This document shows, one piece after another, positions 47,245-57,641 of a DNA stretch of 64,000 nucleotides (position 1 is the first letter of the stretch; each line of letters opens with the position of its first letter). Location of the stretch: the NCBI GenBank assembly GCA_947561585.1, contig CANNZV010000129.1:248001-312000 (forward strand). Reading direction: 5' to 3'. The DNA is from Caprella mutica. Taxonomy: Eukaryota; Arthropoda; Malacostraca; Amphipoda; Caprellidae. The position numbers and the translations under genes were made by a program. Below the pieces are notes generated by a model. That model worked only from the letters and a program-made list of their open reading frames with translations. It searched no databases and was not told the DNA's origin.

Positions 47245-48408
47245 CCAGGGAGAATATTATGGTGGGGTCATAGAAGATTATGGTGGACAAACATTATAGG
47301 GGGTTAGATCTTACGTAATTATAGATAATACTCGATAAATATCAACCTTGTGCAAAACATCCTATAAACATCTATAATCACCGTAATATTTCTCAACCAT
47401 AATATATAGTAGATTATATCAACCAATATCTCCGAATATTTTCTGATAATATTCCTTATATGAACTTCTATGAATGAACCATCATAAATCTTCGAAGATT
47501 TTCTTATGGTATTCCTCATATGAACTTCTATGACTGATCCATCCTAAATCTCCGTAAATTTTCTGATGGTATATCTTATATGAACTTCTATGACTTTACC
47601 ATCTTAAATCTTCGAAGATTTTCTGAAGATATTCTTAATATAAACTCCTAAGACTGATCCATCTTAAATCTTCGAAGATTTTCTGATGGTATTTCTTATA
47701 TGAACTTCTATGACTGAACCATCTTAAATCTTCGAAGATTTTCTGATGGTATTTCTTATATGAACTTCTATGATTGAACTATCTTATATCTTTGAAGATT
47801 TTCTGATGGTATTTCTTATATGAATTTCTATGATTGAACCATCTAAAATCTCCGAAGATTTTCTGATGGTATTTCTTATATGAACTTTTATGACTGAACC
47901 ATCTTAAATCTCCGAAGATTTTCTGATGGTATTTCTTATATGAACTTCTATGACTGAACCATCTTAAATCTCAGAAGATTTTCTGATGGTATTTCTTATA
48001 TGAACTTCTATGATTGAACCATCTTAAATCTCCGAAGATTTTCTGATGGTTCAGTCATAGAAGTTCATATAAGAAATACCATCAGGAAATCTTCGAAGAT
48101 TTAAGATGTTACAGGCATTCAAATTCATAGTAGGATTATTATCCGAAAAACTTCGTAGATTTAAGATGTTTCATTCATAGAAGTTCATATAAGGAACATT
48201 ATCAGAAAATATTCGGAGATTTTGGTTGATATAATCTACTATACATCATGGTTGAAAAATATTACGGTGATTATAGATGTTTATAGGATGTCTTGCACAA
48301 GGTTGATATTTATCGAATATTATCTATGTATAATCACTTAAGATCTAGCCCCCTATAATGTCTGTCCACCATAATCTACTATGACCCCACCATAAAAATT
48401 TTCCTTGG
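47245..48408. mobile_element. Foldback-like element with internal 60-bp tandem repeat
   Basis: Inverted ends about 200 bp long share ATTATGGTGGACA, TTATAGGGGG and TATAATCTACT strings. They enclose about eleven direct units (47440-48050) with TCTCCGAAGATTTTCTGATG and TCTTATATGAACTTCTATGA. Around 48045 the unit flips into the opposite orientation for about three copies. The right end could instead be at 49425, where TCTCCCTGGG mirrors the left CCCAGGGAGA exactly. Confidence 0.75.
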
Positions 48409-48612
48409 TAAACGATATCGAGGGAATATTCCAGGAATTAGTGAAGATTAGTTGATCCCTATTGATATCGAGGGAATATTCCAACAATTACTGAAAATTT
48501 GTTGATCCCCTAAAAATATCGTAGGAATATTTCAGGAATTACTAAAAATTAGTGGATTTCCTAACAATATCGGGTGAATATTCCAGGAATTACTGAAAAA
48601 TAGTAAATCCCC
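48409..48612. repeat. About 50-bp tandem repeat
   Basis: Four diverged units contain ATATCGAGGGAATATTCCAG, GAATTACTGAAAATT and TTGATCCCCTA. Confidence 0.8.
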
Positions 48613-48747
48613 TAAAAATCATGAAATAAACGATTATAAAAGAAAAAAAAAATCTATGAAATATGAAATTATATTTATCGATGATAACCTAAAGATAAAC
48701 TTCAGTTATCATATTGCATTAACCTCATTAATAATCCTACTTCTACT

Positions 48748-48820
48748 GTGTCCAGGATGGTCGAGTGGTTAGTGTCGCAAGCAGAAGTCAACATGGTGCT
48801 GGTTCGAGACCTGGCAACAT
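48748..48820 (+). repeat. tRNA-like sequence, probably a SINE head
   Basis: An A box (TGGTCGAGTGG, 48758-48768) and a B box (GGTTCGAGACC, 48801-48811) are spaced as in tRNA genes. The acceptor arms (GTGTCCA and TGGCAAC) pair at only about five of seven positions and no clean anticodon arm forms. A tRNA-derived SINE or a tRNA pseudogene is more likely than a working tRNA. Confidence 0.5.
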
Positions 48821-48949
48821 CACTTCATTTCTTTCTCCATTTCTTTCCATTTAATTTGTATATAACAATATGTATCATTCAACTAATTCATGTAAAGTCA
48901 AACGTACATCTACAAATGCAGTATATGCTAGGAAATAATAATTTTGGTA

Positions 48950-49430
48950 TTCTTCTATGGTTATGGGTGAAATTATCTGATAGTATAGGAGATTCCCCCC
49001 TTTAATTATAGGAGTGAACATGGTAGAAAACTTGGACATAAGCATCCCCAATTCTCTTCTATGATTATGGTAGAAAGACTCCTTTAATATCCCAAAATCT
49101 TCCATGATTATGGGTGAAATCATCTGATAGTATAGGAGATTCCCCCTTTTAATTATAGGAGTGAGCATGGTAGAAAACTTGGACATAAGCACCCCCAATT
49201 CTCTTCTATGATTATGGTAGAAACACTCCTTTAATATCCCAAAATCTTCCATGATTATGGGTGAAATCATCTGATAGTATAGGAGATTCCCCCCTTTAAT
49301 TATAGGAGTGAACATGGTAGAAAACTTGGACATAAGCACCCCCAATTCTCTTCTATGATTATGGTAGAAAGGCTCCTTTAATCTCCCAAAATCTTCTATG
49401 TCCCCCCTATAATTTTCTCCCTGGGGAGAT
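48950..49430. repeat. 147-bp tandem repeat, about three copies
   Basis: Units carry GATAGTATAGGAGATTCCCC and ACTTGGACATAAGCACCCCC. The period is a multiple of three, so the minus strand stays open over 194 codons with a 49-residue repeat. Nothing suggests translation. The right edge (TTTTCTCCCTGGG) matches the end of the foldback element at 47245. Confidence 0.85.
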
Positions 49431-49925
49431 ATTGCACGCAATTTAATTAACCATTTCAATTCTTTTATTGCATTGTATTTATTTTATTTTATTTATTTGT
49501 TATTGAAATTGTATTCATTTTTCCTCGTAAATCATTAGTTTATTAGTAAGAATGGAATAGTACTTAATATATCAAGTATTCAAGTTACAATACATATTAT
49601 TAATTACAATACAACTATTTTTTGATCTTGATTCAAATAAATTATCAACTCACATTAATAAATTATATTTACCATGCGAAAAATGTATCATCATATGCGA
49701 TGAATCTATAGCGCGAAAATTGAGGTGCGGTGTAATTCTCAAATCACAGAGATTAAATTAATTTTAATTTGATCATTGAATCCTGTTAAAATAAAATAAC
49801 TTACAATATAACAAATATTTTATATTTTAAACACATTCTACAATTACAATAGCAAGAAATAACTTGAGAGGAAGAACTAAGAAACTTGCTAAAAATAATA
49901 TTGAATAAAATACATTTGCAAGTAA
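49431..49925. other. AT-rich spacer
   Basis: Only AT-rich sequence with runs such as TTTATTTTATTTTATTTATT. No gene or element recognised. Confidence 0.5.
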
Positions 49926-49926
49926 G

Positions 49927-50804
49927 GGGACAGTCCCAGCCATTCTCTGTTTTTTTTTTATCCAAATATTTTTTTCTTCACTAAAGTGCTCCTAGTGTTC
50001 TAACACTCAGGTAGGTAAAAATATCACATCGCTAACTAACTCCCGAGACAGTGGAGGGGGGTTTGATGAGAGGGGTTAGGGAGTAAAAATCGATAAACTA
50101 GTGGATTTTGGTTGTTTGTTCCTGCTCTTGTATTTATGTTGAACTTTATCACAGTGAGTCAGGTGGTGCCTGATGACACCCCAACCTTCGAATGGACAAT
50201 ACTGGGCTTGCCTGGCCTGGAAGATTTAGTGGCAAACACAAAAACATTTTTTTTTGTATTTTCATCTTTTTTTGTTATATTTTATTATTATTGCTCTCCT
50301 GAATAATTGCAAATGTTGTATATTTCGTTTTCATTTTTGATATTTTTCAAAAAATTTGGAAGTTACAGTATTACAGTTTTTGGCATTCGATGATCCTATG
50401 AATTCTCTACAATATGTTGCAAATATATTTTTGATTTCGGCCTTCAATTTTTGAAAATACAGTGTTAATTTTATTTTTAAAGTAAAATTTTTGAAATTTC
50501 GAAAAAATTCGATGAAAAAATTCTAAAATTGAAATTTTGTTTGCTACATGTTGTAGAGCTTTCATAGAAGCATCGAAAGCAGAAAACCGCTGTACCCTAA
50601 CTTCAAAACTTTGGGAGTAATACGTTTTTTGCAAATTGGTTCAAAGCTCGGTGTTACTCGTGTTACTCGTTCGAAACTCGTCAAATCGAAAAAAATTCAT
50701 AAACAAAAACAAAACCAAATTCAATTTTATAAATGAGTACAAAGTTTCACAACCGTAGCTTCAATAATAAACAAGTTTTTACAAACCTGGGACTGTCCCC
50801 TAAA
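49927..50804. mobile_element. Possible DNA element with GGGGACAGTCCCAG ends
   Basis: AAGGGGACAGTCCCAGCC on the left is mirrored by GGACTGTCCCCT on the right. TA lies near both ends. The interior shows no transposase. The terminal string is itself nearly palindromic. The style resembles the pogo-like element at 51629. Confidence 0.6.
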
Positions 50805-50844
50805 AACTATTAATGTTATATTAAAGCTAATGCGTTTACCACCA

Positions 50845-51030
50845 TAAAGGTTTGTTCACACATGTCAGTGATCCATCCGGTTCGTCTCCGGTCCGTCTCC
50901 TCTCAGTGCTTCAGTTTCATGGAAAAATATTTTAAATTAAAACGGAAACAGTACCGGCTCTTCTCAGTGCTAAAAAATAACTGAAAAGAGCAAGACTGGA
51001 CGCACACCTGAGATGTGTGAACTAGCCTTA
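50845..51030. mobile_element. Small MITE with GTTCACACATSTCAG ends
   Basis: GGTTTGTTCACACATGTCAG on the left and, in reverse, GGCTAGTTCACACATCTCAG on the right. TCTCAGTGCT occurs twice inside. Probably a hAT-type MITE. Confidence 0.5.
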
Positions 51031-51246
51031 AATATTTTTTTATGTTCTACCCAAAGACTCTCTCGGTACACTGATTTAAATGCTTTTCAATACGCCAATC
51101 TATTGCGAAAGTGACCTTAATAGTCAATCTATTCTAATAACCAGATATTGCAATCTTCTTTCTAGCTCAAACCAATAAAAAGAAATCGTCTAACAAAGTA
51201 GCGTGAATATATAAACATTATCTGGAACAGCAATTAGCAATATTCA

Positions 51247-51363
51247 TCTATATTAAATGAACTGCATTTCATGTTAACTAACATTCATGTTAACTAACAT
51301 TCATATTAACTAACATTAATGTGAATACTACACTAACTTTCTCAGTTCATTTAATATAGATAG
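51247..51363. repeat. Hairpin around a 16-bp tandem repeat
   Basis: ATCTATATTAAATGAACTG and its mirror CAGTTCATTTAATATAGAT enclose three to four CATGTTAACTAACATT units. Confidence 0.75.
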
Positions 51364-51628
51364 TTATTATTTAGTAAAGTGTGACTAAAGAATTAAGGTG
51401 TAAGCTATTTTCTTAAATGATTAGTTTTTATTCGTTTGAGTTATAAAGTCAATTACAGTTACTGGCTATTATCGTTTATTGATGTCTGCAAAATGATAAA
51501 GAAAGAGTATATATTAGCTAGCAATTCATTGGTGGTATTTGGAGAAATAAACATATGTTGAAACTTACAAAATGTGATAATATTACAATATTCAATAAAT
51601 AATAATTACTAGTGTTTTGTTAATGGTA

Positions 51629-52944
51629 GGGGAGAACCGGGAGCATTCGGACACTTTTGGGAAAAAAGAATAATTCGTAAACTAATTCGAATTTAACTAT
51701 ATAAATATATCCATATGTAGATAAATCATTCTACTTCAATTTTATTAAGACTGTTGTACAGTTTAAACCTTCATTCGAAAGTTATAAGACAAAATGTAAT
51801 AGAGATTCATGTGTCCGAATGCTCCTTCCTAGAGGGAGACTTCGGACAAGCTGGGAGGATGATTCGGACACTATAAAAATGGTTAAAACATTGAAAATTT
51901 GGGTAATTAAACGATAGGATTGAATTCGGATCTACTAATTTAATTGAAATAAACCATAATGACTTCTTATTCACAGTAATAATTCATCGTATTTGAAATT
52001 TTATCATAATAATATTATTGTACTGATTGAACATTTTCTCCAACCAAATATAGATAGCCCATGAGTAATAACTGTGAAATTATCCTTATATTTAATAGCT
52101 AAATATCGAAAACAAATGGTATAACTATGTATATCCTTTTACTTTTGGTATAACTATTTCCTTTTATTGGAATTCACCAAAATTAGTAAATTACATCTTA
52201 AATATTTCATTGAATGTTTAAAGTATAGTCCATAAGTGTAGATCTTGCTACACCTCCAATTTTAGCAGCTTTTCTGTCAGATAAACCTTTTAGGAATTCA
52301 TCAAATGTTTTTTTGAATATCTTCTTTATTACGGACTCTATTAGCTTTCCTTTTATAATGAAAAAGCATGAATACGATCGCCAAACTGTCAAATAAAGAC
52401 ACTAATATTGAAAGTTGCAACTAATCTTATACACGAATGCTATGCCAATTAAAATAATTCAGAATGTCCTTTTTAATAAGAATTACTTCAATAAATTGTA
52501 ATGATGGACTGAATCGGATACAGAGGGAAGGTTTGGACACCGTCCGAACCAACCTAAACAGAAGTGTCCGATTCATCCCAAATGACACTTCAAAATTAAA
52601 AACATCACCATTTTTCTAATTTAATTTGTATTATTTTTTTAACACACCAAACAAAACATGAAATATTGATATAATTCATGCCTTTGAGATTGAGAATCAG
52701 TTTCGTATTCATATAGTCCACACACGATCCAATTGAATCACGAAAAATTACATCAATATTGAAGAAAACAGTAAATTACACCTCGGGGGCGGCACACTAC
52801 ATCTCCACACGGGATCTTTCAAATAGCTGACGGCTAACACCTCGCACACATTCAGTTGCAATAAGAGGTAGTTCCAACGATTGTAAACATGTTTAAACGA
52901 GTTGTCTGAACTATCCCTCTGTCCGAATGCTCCCGGTTCTCCCC
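51629..52944. mobile_element. pogo/Tigger-like non-autonomous element
   Basis: TA (51627-51628 and 52945-52946) flanks inverted ends GGGGAGAACCGGGAGCATTC, identical for about 25 bp and continuing GGACA. Degenerate copies of the GTCCGAATGCTCC string recur inside near both ends. A short transposase-like remnant is present on the minus strand. Its right end lies 11 bp from the next transposon. Confidence 0.82.
52207..52392 (-). pseudogene. pogo-type transposase HTH remnant
   Basis: The frame encodes FDEFLKGLSDRKAAKIGGVA and RSTLMDYT. The R-K-A-A-K then V-x-R-S-T-L pattern is the Psq-type helix-turn-helix at the start of pogo/Tigger transposases. CENP-B and DDE domains are absent. The host element's TA duplication supports the call. 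Confidence 0.6.
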
Positions 52945-52955
52945 TATATAATAAC

Positions 52956-54460
52956 GGTTCTCGGGAAGAAGCCCACAGGAAAGAAGCCCATAGGAAAAAT
53001 GCCCACAGGAAAAAAGCCCACAGGAAAAATGCTCACAGGAAAAATACTCACAAGGAAAAATGCCCACAGGGAAAAATGCTCTCAAGGAAAAAAGCCCACA
53101 AGAAAAAAGCCCTCAACTACCTAACATTTATAATACAGAAAACCATAAAGGTGTTTTAAATAAGGGCATAAGTACGTTAGCGGTAAATATTTTGAAATAC
53201 AGTTGTTTTCAATTTTTTTTTATGAAGTTTAACATCAGCTTTCAGCCATTTCGACTATATCGCTGAAGTCAAAAATAAATTTAAAAAAGGTCTGGAAGAA
53301 GCAGTCAGAAAAGAAAGTGGCTCAATGATCAGTGTCACTTAATTACCACCGTTGGTGACAAAGCTAATAGATGTAAAAAAAATATAATTGAAATGGTAAA
53401 ATGAAAATCACGGATAATTTTCAAATTAATATACTATCATTACTATAAAATTTAATCTGAATAAGTATACAATTAATCTTAGCTATGAAGACTTTCAAAA
53501 TGTGACAAAAGATGCAAGACTTAGACAACTAATTGAATATTCTTGCCTTTGTAAACATATATTCTTATTTAAAACACTTTTATGGTTTTCTGTATTTTAA
53601 GAATTAGGTAGTTGTGGGCTTTTATACATGTGGGCTTTTTTCCTTTCGGGCATTTTTCCCTGTGAGCCTTTTTCCTTGTGGGTATTTTTCCTGTGGGCAT
53701 TTTTCCTTGTGGGTATTTTTCCTGTGGGCATTTTTCCTTGTGGGTATCTTTCCTGTGGGCTTTTTTTCTTGTGGGCTTTTTTCCTGTGGGCATTTTTCCT
53801 GTGGGCATTTTTCGTGTGGATATTTTTCCTGTGAACTTTTTTTCTTGTGGGCTTTTTTCCTGTGCCATTTTTCCTTTGGGCATTTTTCGTGTGGATATTT
53901 TTCCTGTGGACTTTTTTCTTGTGGGCTTTTTTCCTGTGGCCATTTTTCTTGTGGATATTTTTCCTGTGGGCTTTTTTTCTTGTGGGCTTTTTTCCTGTAG
54001 CCATTTTTCTTGTGGATATTTTTCTTGTGGGCTTTTTTTCTTGTTGGCATTTTTCCTGTGGGCTTTATTCCTGTGGGCTTTTTTTCTTGTGGGCTTTTTT
54101 CCTGTGGCCATTTTTCTTGTGGATATTTTTCCTGTGGGCATTTTTTCTTGTGGGCTTTTTTCCTGTAGCCATTTTTCTTGTGGATATTTTTCCTGTGGGC
54201 TTTTTTTCTTGTGGGCTTTTTTTCCTGTGGCCATTTTTCTTGTGGATATTTTTCCTGTGGGCTTTTTTTCTTGTGGATATTTTTCCTGTGGGCTTTTTTT
54301 CTTGTGGGCTTTTTTCCTGTGGCCATTTTTCTTGTGGATATTTTTCCTGTGGGCATTTTTCCTGTGGGCTTTTTTTCTTGTGGGCTTTTTTCCTGTGGGC
54401 TTTTTTCCTGTGAGCTTTTTTCCTGTGGGCTTTTTTCCTGTGGGCTTTTATCCGGTCACC
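52956..54460. mobile_element. 1.5-kb non-autonomous transposon with GCCCACAGGAAAAA terminal words
   Basis: The left end is GGTTCTCGGGAAGAAGCCC and the right end, in reverse, GGTGACCGGATAAAAGCCC. ATAATAAC/ATAGTAAC flank it (52948-52955 and 54461-54468). The left word array is about 165 bp; the right one about 840 bp (53620-54455), made of GCCCACAGGAAAAA and ATCCACAAGAAAAATGG units. The interior (53120-53615) begins and ends with CTACCTAA and CAGAAAACCATAAA in inverted orientation. The long open frames across the array are by-products of its composition. Confidence 0.88.
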
Positions 54461-54966
54461 ATAGTAACACACTAGCAGTCATATTTTCTATATACAAATA
54501 TGAACAGTTGCTCATAGTTTTGCAATATGACTTCTACAGGTGTTATCATATTGTAAATCAATTGAAAATGGTTATTAAATTTTTCTATTAAAACAAATAT
54601 ACTATATATATGTAACAATTCACTTTAATATTATATATAGTTATGTGTACTGTTTATATATTTCAGACTATAAGATAAGACACATGAAATAAAATAGATG
54701 TATCTACTGAACATGCGAATTTTATCGGATTAATATACAATTGGTGACTTTTTCTTATTTTCACGGTATAATATAGCAGGTAAAAGAATATCTTTTTCTT
54801 AATTAAAATCATAACAGAAATATTGTGTCCATATCATTTTTTTATTCGCCTGACATTTTATTCATTGTTTTGTGTATATGAATATAATGAATATGTATTA
54901 TAATTATCTTAATTTGGTTTGCAAAAATAATTTCCTTTTTTCAACACATTTGTTATTTGCAATTAA

Positions 54967-55068
54967 TTAGGATAAGTTCCAAGTTGTCGGACGGTTTCAC
55001 ATTTTCGATCAAATTTGATCGTATGTGAACAGAAATGTGGAACCGTCCTATAACTCGGAACATACTCT
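54967..55068. mobile_element. Short hairpin MITE
   Basis: GATAAGTTCCAAGTTGTCGG and, in reverse, GTATGTTCCGAGTTATAGG frame GACGGTTYCACATTTYYG on both arms. Related to the MITE at 4644-4840. Confidence 0.65.
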
Positions 55069-56237
55069 ATACTCTATTTGCACTAAATCAAAGGACTCTA
55101 AATAATTATCTTTATTTAACATTTTACCTATTTTAACAGTTACTATAATTGTTACTTATGATACCTGTAAGTATTTCTCTATGATTGAAAATGATGAATT
55201 AATTAATTCATTATTAAAAATTGTTAACATTTCGTCGCATATATTTTAATAAACTAATATAAGCAATACACGATTTAGATTAAATGATAAACATGAAATA
55301 TATCACAGGCAACAAAATTCATGATATAAATTAAAATTAAAATGAACAAATTATAGTTCGTAGAAATTAAATTGAAAGTTTATTATTAATATGACTTTCC
55401 TAATATTATAGATTTTACTTAATTGATTTAATAAACTAATATAACAAGAATCTCCTAACCAGATTGAAATGTGAAATAGTATTATGAATCGGAACGTAAC
55501 CATAAGTATAGTAGATATCTAATTTGCTAAATGTCTATAGTCCTCATTTCAATCACAGAAAAGATATAATGTAACCATTTCACTTGGTAAATAATGATTA
55601 TTACATATTTTCTTACATCATCGAAAACGTTGAATCATCCGATAGAGCTTTATTTATTGTTTATTGAGAAACTGTTACATACATATACATAGTTAAAAAT
55701 CTTTTATATAAAAAAAACCTTTTGAGACAGTAAAAATAATGGTAAATAATATATGTATATAGGTACAGTTGATTCTAAAAAAGTCAAAAAGCTTATAGAA
55801 TCTATAAATTAAAAAATAGTACACAAAAAATATTAAAAACATACCAAGTTACCGGTATTAAAATTTCTCTATATTGGTTAGAACAGAAATCTTTATATTT
55901 CTTTTTTAAAACATAGTTTGACATTTGTTGTTTTAAAAATTTCTGGCAGTTTATTAAAAGCTTCTATTGATCTGAAAATAGTAAAATTTCTTTTGACTTT
56001 CTAATCTAATAGGAGGAAGGTTCAAATTTGTGCCCCATGTATGATGGTTATGGGAAGGGATGAAATCAATAAAATATTGTTCTAAAATATCTGGTTCATA
56101 AAAAAGTGCTTTCCTTAAAACAATAATAAAAAATAATCACATACATCATCAAATTTAAGAATCCTAAGTTTAAAATACATTGTGTTGGTTGGCATTAAAG
56201 GAGTAAAATTTTCATCTCTTTTTACATTTAAAATAAT
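55069..56237. other. AT-rich intergenic region
   Basis: I find no gene. About 55900-56180 has a trace of FYFFF/KINC-type non-LTR tail language, such as the string CTTTCTAATCTAATAGGAGG, but nothing that I can align. Confidence 0.4.
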
Positions 56238-56927
56238 TCTAGGTATGTATTGACAAACAGTTATAGGTAACTAGGTAAGCATTGATAAACACTAGTAAAT
56301 AACTAGGTAGGTATTGACAAACAGTTGTAGGTAAGTAGGTAGGTATTGATGAACACTAGTAGGTAACTAGGTAGGTATCGTTGAACACTAGTAGGTACTT
56401 AGGTAGGTATTGATCAACATTTAGTAGGTAACTAGGTAGGTATTGATAAACACTGGTAGGTATTGACAAACAGTTGTAGGTAACTAGGTTGGAATTGATG
56501 AACACTAGTAGATAACTAGATAGGTATTAACAAACAGTTGTAGGTAATTAGGTATTATTTATGATCACTACATAGTAGGTAACTAGCTAGGTAGGTATTG
56601 ATGAATACAAGTAGGTAACTAGCTAGGTTTTGATGAACACTAGTAGGTAACTAGGTAGGTATTGATGAATACTAGTAGGTAACTAGGACCTAGATTGGTA
56701 TTTATAAACAGTTGTAGGCAACTAGGTAGGTACTGCTAAACACAAGAAGGTAACTAATTAGGTATTGAGAAGCAGTTGTAGGCAACTAGGTAGGCATTGA
56801 TAAACACCAGTAGGTAACTAGGTAGGTATTGACAAACAGTTGTAGGTAACTAAGTAGGTACTGATAAATACTACGTAGTAGATATAACTAGGTAAGTAGT
56901 GATAACCACCAGTAGGTACTAGATTTA
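56238..56927. repeat. About 32-bp minisatellite, largest array
   Basis: Some twenty units alternate between TATTGATGAACACTAGTAGG and TATTGACAAACAGTTGTAGG forms, each followed by TAACTAGGTAGG. The two forms alternate in places as a dimer. Same family as 7119-7570. Confidence 0.9.
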
Positions 56928-57149
56928 ATTAACATTAATACAAATATTAATAAAAACTTTATACATATTTCTATCATTTACATTAGAAAAGAAAGAATAT
57001 GAAAATGTGAAATATTAATTATATTTATTTGAAATAGTATATAATATAGTAAGAAATTGCAATAGTGATTAGTATGATCTTTTTCATTTATTTCTTATGC
57101 ATATTTAATTTAGATATATACCCCAATTAACCGAAGTAGTTTTAGCAGA

Positions 57150-57641
57150 AGGGAGATATGTCCCCCTTGCAGAGGTGGATATCCACACTCTGTCCCACGT
57201 CTTGCAGAGGGGGACATCCGCACTCTGTCCCACGTCTTGCAGAGGGGGACATCCGCACTCTGTCCCACGTCTTGCAGAGGGGGACATCTACACTCTGTCC
57301 CACGTCTTGAATCCCTCTATAGCGAGGAACATCCGCACTCTGTCCCACGTCTTAAATCCCTCTTCACTCTATAGCGAGGGACATCCATACTCTGTCCCGC
57401 GTGGGTCCCACGTCTTGAAAAAATAGTGGGATAAGACGTGGGACAATGTGGATGTCCCCCTCTGTCAGAGAGGGACAAGACGTGGGATCAGACGTCTTTC
57501 AGAGGGGGACCCCTGTGCAAATGAAGAGGGTGCAGACGTCTGATTTCCCCCGCCCCACATCTTGCCTTACGTCTTAAATCCCTCTATAGCGAGGGGTATC
57601 AGACGTCTTAAGACCTGGGACAAACAGCTTTTGGTTAGCTG
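57150..57641. repeat. CCCACGTCTTGCAGAGGGGGAC-type repeat, array 2
   Basis: Units carry CTCTGTCCCACGTCTTGCAG and GGGGGACATCCGCA. The second half runs partly in the opposite orientation. It ends CAGCTTTTGGTTAGCTGGG at the start of the 37-bp satellite, mirroring the order in array 1 (satellite, CCCAGCTAACC, CCCACG array). Confidence 0.9.

Noticed and set aside
48748..48820. Functional tRNA gene
   Set aside because: The acceptor stem pairs at only about five of seven positions and no anticodon arm forms, so a SINE head or pseudogene is more likely.
53569..54475. Long open frames on both strands (up to 265 codons), rich in K/P or F/G/C
   Set aside because: They are the GCCCACAGGAAAAA word array read in several frames; every frame is repetitive and no gene signal accompanies them.
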